Positions 8,573-16,048 of a stretch of 64,000 nucleotides of DNA are shown piece by piece. Position numbers and translations under genes: made by a program. This DNA comes from Cellulomonas humilata (GTDB taxonomy: Bacteria; Actinomycetota; Actinomycetes; Actinomycetales; Cellulomonadaceae). Below the pieces are notes generated by a model. That model did no database searches, was not told the origin of the DNA, and saw only the letters and a program-made list of their open reading frames with translations. The DNA is taken from assembly GCF_030814415.1 (NCBI RefSeq), contig NZ_JAUSVB010000005.1:310001-374000 (forward strand). The letters are read 5' to 3'. How positions within the stretch are numbered: position 1 is the stretch's first letter; each line of letters opens with the position of its first letter.

Positions 8573-9928
8573 CTAGTTGCCGGCCGCGGCCTGCTCGGCG
8601 GTGGCGTTCGACTCGTCGAGGAGCGACTGCATCTTCGGCTGCTCCTCGGCCAGGTAGTCGGCGGCGGTCTGCTTGCCGTCGAGGACGGGCTGGATGTTGG
8701 TCCAGAGCTCGTCGTACCACTCGGCGCCGTACGTGAAGGCCGCCGGCATCGCCCGGCCGTAGTCCTGCGCGATGTCCAGGAACTCCTGGCGGTTGGCGGG
8801 CTCGGCGCCCTCCTCGGCCGCCCACGCCTCGGCCATGTCGATGAGGTTCGGGATCTGGATGTTGGCGTCGACGAGCGTCTGCTGCGCGTCGGCGTCGGTG
8901 CTCAGGTACGTGACCAGCTTGACCGCGTCGTCCTGGTGCTTCGACGTCGCGGAGACGCCGATGCCGAGCGAGCCGAGCCAGGTGGCCGTGCCACCGTCAC
9001 CGACGGTCGGCCACGGGATCAGGTCGTACTCGAAGTCGAGGTCGTTGTAGACCGAGACGTCCCACGGCCCGACGGGGAAGAAGCCGATCTCGCCGGCCAT
9101 CCAGCGCTGGTACGTGTCGAGCGTCGCGGCGTCGGACGCGGACGGCGTGACCTTGTCGACGTTGGTGAGGTCCGCGAACTTCTGCAGGGCGTCGGCGAAC
9201 TCGGGGGTGTCCACGGTGACCTCGGTGCGGTCCTCGTTGGTCCAGTCGCCGCCGTTGCTCCAGACCAGCGACTGCAGGTTCCACTGGACGTTGAGCCCGG
9301 TGCCCCACTGGTCGACGGCGCCGTCACCGTCGGTGTCGACAGTGAGCTGCTTGCTGATGTCGACGAACTCGTCCCAGGTGAGCGGGACGTCCTTGTCGGG
9401 CAGCGGGATGCCCGCCGCCTCGAGCATCGTCTTGTTGTAGCCGAACGAGAACGGGCCGACGTCCTTGGGCAGCCCGTAGAGCTTGCCGTCCGGGGTGCCC
9501 TGGAGCGTGCCGTCGAACCGGTACGAGTCGACGCCGTACGGCCAGATGTTGTCCAGGTCGATGCCGCTCGCGTCGACCTGCTCGGTGATGTCGGCCAGGA
9601 CGCCCGAGCTCACGTACGACTGCAGGCTCGCCTGCTCGATGTAGAACACGTCGGGCACGTTGTTGCCGGCGACGGCCGCCTGGAGCTTGGTGGCGTACTG
9701 GTCGGCGTCGGTCACGATGACCTTCACCTTCACGCCGGTGTCCTCGGTGTACTTCTTGATGGCGGCCTCGTACGCCGCCTTCTCGTCCGGTCCACCGCGG
9801 AACATGAACGTGATCTCCTTGTCGCCGCCGTCGCTTGCGCCGTCGCCGCCGTCGCTGCACGCCGTGAGCGTGAGCGTCCCGGCGACCGCGGCGCACACGG
9901 CGCCGGCGATGAGCCTGTTCCTCTTCAT
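8573..9928 (-). CDS. Sugar ABC transporter substrate-binding lipoprotein
   Basis: Extracellular binding protein of 451 residues, family 1 (MalE-like). It has a lipoprotein signal peptide with lipobox LTAC (Cys24) followed by an acidic-glycine linker (SDGGDGASDGGDKE). The body shows typical SBP features such as DQYATKLQAAVAGNNVPDVFYIEQ and a tryptophan-rich sugar cleft (WGTGLNVQWNLQSLVWSNGGDW). It is anchored outside the membrane and delivers sugar to the two permeases. The ATG at 9928 follows GGGAGGCAGG; the upstream extension lacks this. It is the first gene of the leftward operon, whose promoter carries the LacI-type palindrome. Confidence 0.92.
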   Translation of the reverse strand: MKRNRLIAGAVCAAVAGTLTLTACSDGGDGASDGGDKEITFMFRGGPDEKAAYEAAIKKYTEDTGVKVKVIVTDADQYATKLQAAVAGNNVPDVFYIEQASLQSYVSSGVLADITEQVDASGIDLDNIWPYGVDSYRFDGTLQGTPDGKLYGLPKDVGPFSFGYNKTMLEAAGIPLPDKDVPLTWDEFVDISKQLTVDTDGDGAVDQWGTGLNVQWNLQSLVWSNGGDWTNEDRTEVTVDTPEFADALQKFADLTNVDKVTPSASDAATLDTYQRWMAGEIGFFPVGPWDVSVYNDLDFEYDLIPWPTVGDGGTATWLGSLGIGVSATSKHQDDAVKLVTYLSTDADAQQTLVDANIQIPNLIDMAEAWAAEEGAEPANRQEFLDIAQDYGRAMPAAFTYGAEWYDELWTNIQPVLDGKQTAADYLAEEQPKMQSLLDESNATAEQAAAGN

Positions 9929-10041
9929 CGTCCTGCCTCCCATATCCCAAGGATGTGCGAGGTCACGGTCGCGTCGGGACCCGATGTGGGGCTGGTCCGT
10001 CAGGGTCGTCGTTGACCTCATTCGTTTGATCGACGCTGCAT

Positions 10042-10057
10042 CTACAACGTTGATCTA
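10042..10057. promoter_or_regulatory. Degenerate LacI-type operator beside copy 2
   Basis: TCTACAACGTTGATCT keeps the left arm and core of the operator but the right arm is changed. It overlaps copy 2 by three bases, so binding there could be cooperative. Confidence 0.4.
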
Positions 10058-10070
10058 CAACGATGTAGAA
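10055..10070. promoter_or_regulatory. LacI-family operator, copy 2 (transport operon)
   Basis: Exact TCTACAACGATGTAGA copy placed directly downstream of the -10 region of the leftward transport operon, where a bound repressor would block initiation. Confidence 0.8.
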
Positions 10071-10098
10071 CATGACACGGCAACCGCCGCCGGGTCAA
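10070..10098 (-). promoter_or_regulatory. Promoter of the leftward transport operon
   Basis: On the minus strand TTGACC (10098-10093) and CATGTT (10075-10070) are spaced by 17 bases. The predicted transcription start falls inside operator copy 2. Confidence 0.55.
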
Positions 10099-10120
10099 GC
10101 CACGAACGCATAACGGTCAG

Positions 10121-10149
10121 TTGACGGCATCCGAGCGGCCATGCATGAT
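10121..10149 (+). promoter_or_regulatory. Promoter of the rightward glycosidase operon
   Basis: TTGACG (10121-10126) and CATGAT (10144-10149) are spaced by 17 bases. The start of transcription should fall near 10156, inside operator copy 3. Both divergent promoters share CATG at the -10 box. Confidence 0.6.
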
Positions 10150-10152
10150 GCG

Positions 10153-10168
10153 TCTACAACGATGTAGA
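10153..10168. promoter_or_regulatory. LacI-family operator, copy 3 (glycosidase operon)
   Basis: Third exact copy of TCTACAACGATGTAGA, 26 bases before the GH27 start and overlapping the predicted transcription start. Confidence 0.8.
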
Positions 10169-10193
10169 AGCCGACGGGCAAGGGGGCCTCCAG

Positions 10194-11519
10194 ATGTCGC
10201 GCCACGCGCAGACACCACCCATGGGGTGGAACAGCTGGGACAGCTACGGGACGACGGTCACGCAGGACGAGGTCCTGGCCAACGCGGCCGTGCTGGCCGA
10301 GCGCTTGCTGCCGCACGGGTGGGACACCGTCGTCGTGGACATCGACTGGTACGACCCCGCGGCCCGCGCGCACGGCTACAACGACGGCTCGTCGCTCGTC
10401 CTCGACGCCTTCGGGCGCCAGCTCCCCGCCGAGAACAGGTTCCCGTCGGCCGCCGGCGGCCGCGGCTTCGGACCGCTCGCCGACGCGGTGCACACGCTCG
10501 GCCTCCGGTTCGGCGTGCACCTGATGCGGGGCATCCCGCGGATCGCCGTCGAGCAGGACCTCCCCGTGGAGGGCACCGCCTGGACCGCCCGCGACGCCGC
10601 CGACACCACCTCGGTCTGCCCGTGGAACGAGGACAACTACGGGCTCGACCACGACCACCCCGCCGCGCAGGCGTACCTCGACGGCCTCGTCGCACAGCTG
10701 GCGGGCTGGGGCGTCGACTTCCTCAAGGTCGACGACATGCTCGCGCCCTACCACCCGGACGCGGTCGAGGCGTGGGCGCGGGCGATCGAGCGCTCGGGCC
10801 GGGACATCGTCCTGTCGCTGTCGCCGGGCACCCACCTGTCCACCGCGCACGTCGACCACCTGCGCGAGCACGCCCAGATGTGGCGCATCTCCGACGACCT
10901 CTGGGACCGTTGGGAGGACGTGCACGCGCAGTTCGCGCGGCTCGCCCGGTGGGCTCCGTTCCAGCGCCCCGGCGGCTGGGCCGACGCCGACATGCTGCCG
11001 CTCGGCCGGATCGGCCTGCGCGCCGAACGCGGTGACGACCGGCAGAGCCGGCTCACCCCCGACGAGCAGCGCACGATCCTCACGCTCTGGGTGATGGCGC
11101 GCTCGCCGCTGATGGTCGGGGGAGACCTGCCGACCAGCGACCCCGCGACGCTCGACCTGCTGGCCAACCCTGCCGTCGGCCGCGTCCTGAGGAATGCCAC
11201 CGACGGGCGTGAGGTCGTCCGCGAGCCGCTCGACGACGGCGAGCTGATCGTGTGGACCGCGGTCGACGGGGCCACGACGTACGTCGCCGCCTTCTGGACC
11301 GGGCCTTCCTCGCGGACGGTCTCGATCCCGCTCGCGTCGCTGGTCGGCCACGTCGCCGCCGGCGACACCTGGACCACCCGGGACCTGTGGGACCCCGGGA
11401 CCACCCCCGACCTCCACCCGACCGCGTGGGAACCCGAGGGGGCACTCGTCCTCGAGGTCCCGTCCCACGGGGTGCGCTGGACCGCTCTCGACAATCGACC
11501 GAACCAGGAGACCTCATGA
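10194..11519 (+). CDS. GH27 glycosidase, probable beta-L-arabinopyranosidase (alpha-galactosidase fold)
   Basis: Cytoplasmic enzyme of 441 residues with no signal peptide. A GH27 TIM barrel (MGWNSWDSYG at the N-terminus) is followed by a beta-sandwich C-domain. The nucleophile is D180 in FLKVDDM and the acid/base is D235 in WRISDDLW (R-x-x-x-D). The tandem aspartates that bind the galactose 4- and 6-hydroxyls in alpha-galactosidases are here Ile50-Asp51 (VVVDIDWYD). Characterised GH27 beta-L-arabinopyranosidases are recalled to have isoleucine at this place. Together with the arabinan neighbours this favours arabinopyranose over galactose, though alpha-galactosidase remains possible. It overlaps the GH51 gene by ATGA. 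Confidence 0.85.
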   Translation: MSRHAQTPPMGWNSWDSYGTTVTQDEVLANAAVLAERLLPHGWDTVVVDIDWYDPAARAHGYNDGSSLVLDAFGRQLPAENRFPSAAGGRGFGPLADAVHTLGLRFGVHLMRGIPRIAVEQDLPVEGTAWTARDAADTTSVCPWNEDNYGLDHDHPAAQAYLDGLVAQLAGWGVDFLKVDDMLAPYHPDAVEAWARAIERSGRDIVLSLSPGTHLSTAHVDHLREHAQMWRISDDLWDRWEDVHAQFARLARWAPFQRPGGWADADMLPLGRIGLRAERGDDRQSRLTPDEQRTILTLWVMARSPLMVGGDLPTSDPATLDLLANPAVGRVLRNATDGREVVREPLDDGELIVWTAVDGATTYVAAFWTGPSSRTVSIPLASLVGHVAAGDTWTTRDLWDPGTTPDLHPTAWEPEGALVLEVPSHGVRWTALDNRPNQETS

Positions 11520-13024
11520 TCCCCGTCCGACTCACCCTCGACCCGGCCTTCCGGGTCGGTCCGGTCCGCCGGCGCACGTTCGGCTCGTTCGTCGAGCACC
11601 TGGGCCGCTGCGTCTACACGGGCATCCACGACCCCGCGCACCCGACGGCCGACGCCGACGGGTTCCGCAAGGACGTGCTCGAGCTGACCCGTGAGCTGGG
11701 CGTCAGCACCGTGCGCTACCCCGGCGGCAACTTCGTCTCGGGCTACCGGTGGGAGGACGGTGTCGGCCCGCGCGACCAGCGCCCGGCCCGCCTCGACCTC
11801 GCGTGGCACTCGACCGACCCCAACACGGTCGGCGTCGAGGAGTTCATGCGCTGGGCGAGGCTGGCCGAGGTCGAGCCGATGATGGCCGTGAACCTGGGCA
11901 CGCGCGGCGTGCAGGAGGCCGTCGACCTGCTCGAGTACTGCAACGTCCGCGGCGGCACGCGCCTGTCCGACCAGCGCCGCGCGAACGGTGCGGAGGACCC
12001 GTACGACGTGCGCATGTGGTGCCTGGGCAACGAGATGGACGGCCCGTGGCAGATCGGCCACAAGACGGCCTACGAGTACGGCCGGCTGGCCGCCGAGACC
12101 GGCCGGGCGATGCGCATGGTCGACCCGGACCTCGAGCTCGTCGCCTGCGGGTCCTCCGGCGTCGCCATCCCGACGTTCGGCGAGTGGGAGCGGATCGTGC
12201 TCACCGAGGCCTACGAGCAGGTCGACCTCATCTCCGCCCACGCGTACTACTGGGAGGAGGACGGCGACCTCGGCTCGTTCCTGGCCTCGGCCGTGGACAT
12301 GGACCACTTCGTCGAGTCCGTGAGCGCGACCGCGGACGCCGTGCGCGCGCACAAGAAGCTGGACAAGCGGATCCACATCTCGTTCGACGAGTGGAACGTC
12401 TGGTACCAGCACCGCGCCGAGTCCAAGCCGCCGACCGGGCACGACTGGCCCGTCGCACCCGTGCTGCTGGAGGACAGGTACAACGTCGCGGACGCCGTCG
12501 TGGTCGGCAACCTGCTGATCTCGCTGCTGCGGCACACCGACCGCGTGCACTCCGCGTCGCTCGCGCAGCTGGTCAACGTGATCGCGCCGATCATGACCGA
12601 GCCGGGCGGCCGGTCCTGGAAGCAGACGATCTTCCACCCGTTCGCACAGGCGTCCCGGTACGCCCGCGGCGACGTGCTCCAGGTCGCCGTCGAGGCGCCC
12701 ACCTACGAGACGGCGAAGTACGGCGACGCCGCCCTGGTCGACGCCGTGGCCACCCGCGACGCCGAGACGGGCGACGTCGCACTGTTCGCGGTCAACCGCT
12801 CGCTGACCGAGACGGTCACGATCGAGGTCGACGCGCGCTCGCTGCCCGGCCTGCGCGTCGTCGAGGCGACCACGCTGGCCAACCCGGACCACACCTGGTC
12901 CGCCACGGCCGACGACGACAGCTCGGTGGCGCCGCGGATCAACACGAGTGCGACCGTCCGGGACGGCCGCGTGTCGGTGCAGGTGCCGCCGGTGTCCTGG
13001 AACGTCGTCCGGCTGGGGGTCTGA
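11516..13024 (+). CDS. GH51 alpha-L-arabinofuranosidase
   Basis: Cytoplasmic enzyme of 502 residues, the normal size for GH51. The start matches the family (RRTFGSFVEHLGRCVYTGI), with RYPGGNFVSGYRWEDG and the catalytic pair E173 in CLGNEMDGPW (acid/base) and E292 in FDEWNVW (nucleophile). It removes terminal alpha-L-arabinofuranosyl residues from arabino-oligosaccharides. The ATG at 11516 overlaps the GH27 stop, so the two are translationally coupled, and the GH43 lipoprotein gene follows five bases after its stop. A C-terminal beta domain runs from about residue 385. Confidence 0.95.
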   Translation: MIPVRLTLDPAFRVGPVRRRTFGSFVEHLGRCVYTGIHDPAHPTADADGFRKDVLELTRELGVSTVRYPGGNFVSGYRWEDGVGPRDQRPARLDLAWHSTDPNTVGVEEFMRWARLAEVEPMMAVNLGTRGVQEAVDLLEYCNVRGGTRLSDQRRANGAEDPYDVRMWCLGNEMDGPWQIGHKTAYEYGRLAAETGRAMRMVDPDLELVACGSSGVAIPTFGEWERIVLTEAYEQVDLISAHAYYWEEDGDLGSFLASAVDMDHFVESVSATADAVRAHKKLDKRIHISFDEWNVWYQHRAESKPPTGHDWPVAPVLLEDRYNVADAVVVGNLLISLLRHTDRVHSASLAQLVNVIAPIMTEPGGRSWKQTIFHPFAQASRYARGDVLQVAVEAPTYETAKYGDAALVDAVATRDAETGDVALFAVNRSLTETVTIEVDARSLPGLRVVEATTLANPDHTWSATADDDSSVAPRINTSATVRDGRVSVQVPPVSWNVVRLGV

Positions 13025-13029
13025 CCGCC

Positions 13030-14055
13030 GTGCGTCGCGCCGTCGTGGCGGGTCTCGCGCTCGCGCTCATGGTCAGCACGGCTGCCTGTACGCGTCCGGA
13101 GGCCGACCCCGCCGCGACGGCGCTGCCCCTCACCGGGGACATCCACACCCACGACCCCGCCCTCGTGGTGGGCGGCGAGGGGGAACCCTGGTACGTGTTC
13201 TCCACGGGTGACGTCCGGGAGGGCCTCGGCTCTCCGCAGATCCGACGGTCCACCGACGACGGCCTCACGTGGGAGCTCGTCGGCACCGTCTGGGGCGCCA
13301 AGACCCGCCCGGAGTGGGCCTACGAGGCCGTCCCGGGGGTGTCCAACTTCTGGGCGCCCGAGGTGATCGAGCACGACGGCACGTTCTACCTCTACTACTC
13401 GGCGTCGACGTTCGGCTCGAACGCGTCGGCGATCGGGCTGACCACGAACACGACGCTCGACCCCGACGACCCCGAGTACGCCTGGGTGGACCAGGGCGAG
13501 GTCCTCCGGTCGGTGCCGGGGGAGACCGACTACAACGCGATCGACCCCGGCGTGATCACGGACGCGGACGGCACGCCGTGGATGGCGTTCGGCTCGTTCT
13601 GGGGCGGCATCCAGCTGGTCGAGCTGTCCTGGCCGTCGGGCAAGCCGGTGGCGGGTGCGGAACCGACGACGATCGCGAGCCGCACCTCGCCGCCGAACGC
13701 GATCGAGGCGCCCTACCTGGTGCTCCGCGACGGCTGGTTCTACCTGTTCGTGTCGCGCGACTCCTGCTGCCGGGGCACCGACTCGACCTACAACATCGCC
13801 GTCGGGCGCTCGCGGAACGTCACCGGTCCGTACGTCGACCGGTCCGGCAAGGAGATGACCATGGACGGCGGCGAGCAGCTGCTGACCTCGACCGGCGACA
13901 TGGTCGGGCCGGGCGGGCAGTCCGTCTCCCAGGGCTATCTCGCGTTCCACTACTACGACGCTGCCGCCGGGGGCGACTTCCGGCTGGAGATCCGCGAGCT
14001 GGCGTGGGACGAGGACGGCTGGCCCGTCGCGACGACGCGCGAGGAGCAGGACTAG
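13030..14055 (+). CDS. GH43 endo-1,5-alpha-L-arabinanase-like lipoprotein
   Basis: Secreted protein of 341 residues. A short signal ends in lipobox TAAC (Cys20), so it is probably tethered to the outer membrane face. The GH43 propeller shows D42 in HTHDPALV (base), NAIDPGVITD (modulator) and a glutamate in NAIEAPYLV (acid), plus the GSFWGGIQL strand typical of arabinanases. It likely cuts arabinan outside the cell to give oligosaccharides for the ABC importer. GTG 13030 is the start just before the signal peptide. It is the last gene of the operon and the only exported enzyme in the locus. Confidence 0.88.
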   Translation: MRRAVVAGLALALMVSTAACTRPEADPAATALPLTGDIHTHDPALVVGGEGEPWYVFSTGDVREGLGSPQIRRSTDDGLTWELVGTVWGAKTRPEWAYEAVPGVSNFWAPEVIEHDGTFYLYYSASTFGSNASAIGLTTNTTLDPDDPEYAWVDQGEVLRSVPGETDYNAIDPGVITDADGTPWMAFGSFWGGIQLVELSWPSGKPVAGAEPTTIASRTSPPNAIEAPYLVLRDGWFYLFVSRDSCCRGTDSTYNIAVGRSRNVTGPYVDRSGKEMTMDGGEQLLTSTGDMVGPGGQSVSQGYLAFHYYDAAAGGDFRLEIRELAWDEDGWPVATTREEQD

Positions 14056-14111
14056 GTCGACATCGCGATCCGTCGGGACGGGCGTCGACATCGGACACGG
14101 CGCGGACGTGG

Positions 14112-14426
14112 TTACAGGTCGAGAGTCGGTTCCACCGAGCTGATGACCTTCCGCTTCTCCCGCGCGTACGCGATCTCGCGCCGTGTCGACTCTCCGACGT
14201 AGCCGCCTTCGCTCACCACGCGGACCTCGTCCGCCAGGTCGATCCGCCTCAGGTGCAGCTCGCCCAGAGCCTCGCGCGTGGAGGGCGTCAGCTCGTCGCT
14301 CGTCGCCTCGGGACCCAGCACGATCACGCCTCGGGAGGTCAGCCGCCGTCGCTCCAGCTCGAACAGGTCCTGGAAGCGCAGCGAGCCGCAGAGGCACACC
14401 ACCGTGGGTCGTTCGACGGCGTCCAC
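14112..14426 (-). CDS. Nucleoside 2-deoxyribosyltransferase-like small protein
   Basis: Small protein of 104 residues with VVCLCGSLRFQDLFELERRRLTSRG at the start and DLADEVRVVSEGGYVGESTRREIAYAREKRK near the end. This is the Rossmann-like arrangement of nucleoside 2-deoxyribosyltransferase relatives (DUF4406-type), with the STRREI loop likely binding a nucleotide. The true substrate is unknown. GTG 14426 is chosen because GAGGAG precedes it by eight bases. The IS481 insertion ends 31 bases upstream and must have displaced its original promoter, so present expression may come from inside the element or be lost. Confidence 0.7.
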   Translation of the reverse strand: MDAVERPTVVCLCGSLRFQDLFELERRRLTSRGVIVLGPEATSDELTPSTREALGELHLRRIDLADEVRVVSEGGYVGESTRREIAYAREKRKVISSVEPTLDL

Positions 14427-14452
14427 CGACGCATCTCCTCGCAGTCGCCGAA

Positions 14453-14456
14453 GCGG
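14453..14456. repeat. Left target-site duplication of the IS481-family element
   Basis: GCGG directly flanks the left terminal repeat and is matched by GCGG at 15532-15535 after the right terminal repeat. At four bases and in GC-rich DNA, chance identity is possible. Confidence 0.55.
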
Positions 14457-14488
14457 TCTAGATGTACTGACCAGGACCGTTGTTGACG
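14457..14488 (+). repeat. IS481-family left terminal inverted repeat
   Basis: Starts TCTAGATGTACTGACC and pairs with the right end at 15500-15531, with three mismatches over 32 bases. Confidence 0.8.
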
Positions 14489-14555
14489 TGACGAGAGACC
14501 TCCGGGTCGAGTGGGAACTGCTGAAGGAACCCACTAGGACCAACGGAGGTCTCTC

Positions 14556-15530
14556 GTGTCTCACGCTAATGCCCCGATGAACCCGCCCGGGCGGCTGTTG
14601 ATGGTCCAGCGGATCGCGGCGGGTCGCCCGGTCGCGCACGTAGCCGCGGAGATGGGCGTCTCACGCACGACCGCATGGCGATGGTGGCGCCGGTACCAGG
14701 CCGAGGGAAGGGCCGGGCTGGTGGATCGGTCGAGCGTCGCCCACCGACACCCGCACCGCACACCGGCCTGTGTGGAGACACGGGTACGGATCGCGCGGAT
14801 GCTCTCGCGACGCGGACCGGTCTGGATCGGGCATCACCTCGGACTGCCGGCCTCGACCGTGGGCCGGATCCTGGCCCGCCACCAGGTCCCCAGGTTGGCC
14901 GACTGCGACCCGCTGACCGGGCAGCTGATCCGCGCCACCCGCCGCTCGGCGAACCGCTACGAGCACCCCTATCCGGGTTCGCTGGTGCACATCGATGTCA
15001 AGAAGCTCGGCCGGATCCCCGACGGTGGCGGGTGGAAGGCACACGGCCGCGGCGAACGCCCCAACCGCCTACGCGGGTCGGGTTATGACTACGTGCACAC
15101 CGCGATCGACGACCACTCCCGGCTGGCCTACGCCGAGATCCACGACGACGAGAAGGGCGCCACCGCTGCCCAGTTCCTGACCCGAGCGGTCGCGTTCTAC
15201 GCGGACCACAGCATCCACGTCGAGCGTGTGATCAGCGACAACGCATTCTGCTACCGGCGCTCGGTCGCGTTCCGTGCGGCTATCGCCGAGCTCGGCATCG
15301 ACCAGAAGTTCATCCGCCCGCACTGCCCGTGGACCAACGGGAAGGTCGAGCGCCTCAACCGCACCCTGGCCAGCGAGTGGGCCTACTCCCAGGTCTTCGC
15401 CACCAACACCGACCGCGCAGCACTCTTGCCCGCCTGGCTCGAGCACTACAACCTGGAACGACCCCACCTCGGCATCGGCGGCCAACGCCCCATCGACCGC
15501 GTCAACAACGCTGCGGGTCAGTACATCTAG
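14556..15530 (+). CDS. IS481-family DDE transposase
   Basis: Transposase of 324 residues. The N-terminal helix-turn-helix (VAHVAAEMGVSRTTAWRWWRRYQAEGRAGLVDRSS) is followed by an rve integrase core. The catalytic triad is visible: D in HIDVKKLGRIPDGGG, D in VISDNAFCYR and E in NGKVERLNRTLASEW. The end (ERPHLGIGGQRPIDRV) is typical of the family. The GTG at 14556 follows GGAGG by six bases. The stop codon lies inside the right terminal repeat. No frameshift or truncation is present, so it should be active. Confidence 0.93.
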   Translation: MSHANAPMNPPGRLLMVQRIAAGRPVAHVAAEMGVSRTTAWRWWRRYQAEGRAGLVDRSSVAHRHPHRTPACVETRVRIARMLSRRGPVWIGHHLGLPASTVGRILARHQVPRLADCDPLTGQLIRATRRSANRYEHPYPGSLVHIDVKKLGRIPDGGGWKAHGRGERPNRLRGSGYDYVHTAIDDHSRLAYAEIHDDEKGATAAQFLTRAVAFYADHSIHVERVISDNAFCYRRSVAFRAAIAELGIDQKFIRPHCPWTNGKVERLNRTLASEWAYSQVFATNTDRAALLPAWLEHYNLERPHLGIGGQRPIDRVNNAAGQYI

Positions 15531-15531
15531 A
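15500..15531 (-). repeat. IS481-family right terminal inverted repeat
   Basis: Complement of the left end. It contains the stop codons of both the transposase (plus strand, 15528-15530) and the GNAT gene (minus strand, 15529-15527), which share CTAG. Confidence 0.8.
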
Positions 15532-16048
15532 GCGGGCGTTCGAGCACGTAGTCGTCCTCGACCCGGGTGCCGACGGTGAAGTGCTTGGTGCCGACGACCG
15601 CGAACCCCGACCGCACGTAGAACGCCTGCGCCCGCGCGTTCTGCTGGTTCACGCCCAGCCACATCCCGTGCGCGCCGCGCTCGCGGGCGACCTCCAGCGA
15701 CGCGGTCATCAGCGCGTTGGCGATCCCGGCGCCGTGGTGGTCGGGGTGCACGTAGCACTTGGACAGCTCGATGGTCGGGCGCAGGTGGAGCGCCGCCTGC
15801 ACGTCCTCGTCCGCGGGCTCCCCGGCGACCAGCATGGTGTAGCCGACGAGCTCGTCATCCCCGGCGACCAGCACGTCCCGGGAAGGGTCGTCGAGGTACT
15901 CCGCGAACCGCTGAGGCGAGAGCACCGCCTCGATGAACGCCTGCTGGTCCTGCGCGGTGGAGCCGGGCGGACAGGCGAGCGGGAACGTCAGTGCCGCGAG
16001 CCGCGCGAGCGCGTCGAGCTCACCGTGCTCAGCGGGCCGGACCGTCAC
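15527..16048 (-). CDS. GNAT-family N-acetyltransferase, stop codon supplied by the IS
   Basis: Protein of 173 residues with the GCN5 fold: TVRPAEHGELDALARL at the start, the acetyl-CoA loop KCYVHPDHHGAGIANALM, and ARAQAFYVRSGFAVVGTKHFTVG near the end. It transfers an acetyl group to an unknown amine. The GTG at 16048 shares GTGA with the HAD stop, so the pair is an operon. The last codons run into the IS481 terminal repeat and the TAG stop is element sequence. The ending DDYVLERPL looks near natural, so at most a few C-terminal residues have been changed. Confidence 0.85.
   Translation of the reverse strand: MTVRPAEHGELDALARLAALTFPLACPPGSTAQDQQAFIEAVLSPQRFAEYLDDPSRDVLVAGDDELVGYTMLVAGEPADEDVQAALHLRPTIELSKCYVHPDHHGAGIANALMTASLEVARERGAHGMWLGVNQQNARAQAFYVRSGFAVVGTKHFTVGTRVEDDYVLERPL

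Larger units (their letters stand above)
14457..15531 (+). mobile_element. Complete IS481-family insertion sequence (1,075 bp)
   Basis: The element is bounded by 32-bp imperfect inverted repeats. The outer 16 bases TCTAGATGTACTGACC match perfectly, then five bases include three mismatches, then CGTTGTTGACG matches perfectly. It holds one intact transposase and is flanked by matching GCGG tetramers. It sits between a nucleotide-processing-like gene and a GNAT gene. Nothing in it looks decayed, so insertion is probably recent. Confidence 0.88.

Noticed and set aside
6758..10015. Open frame of over 1,000 codons opposite the ABC transporter genes
   Set aside because: It is antisense to clear transporter genes, is extremely rich in Arg, Asp, Glu and Val, and has no domain. 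It is a by-product of high GC at third codon positions.
14056..14093. Direct repeat GTCGACATCG after the GH43 lipoprotein gene
   Set aside because: Two ten-base copies only, with no further structure; not enough to call a site or attachment sequence.
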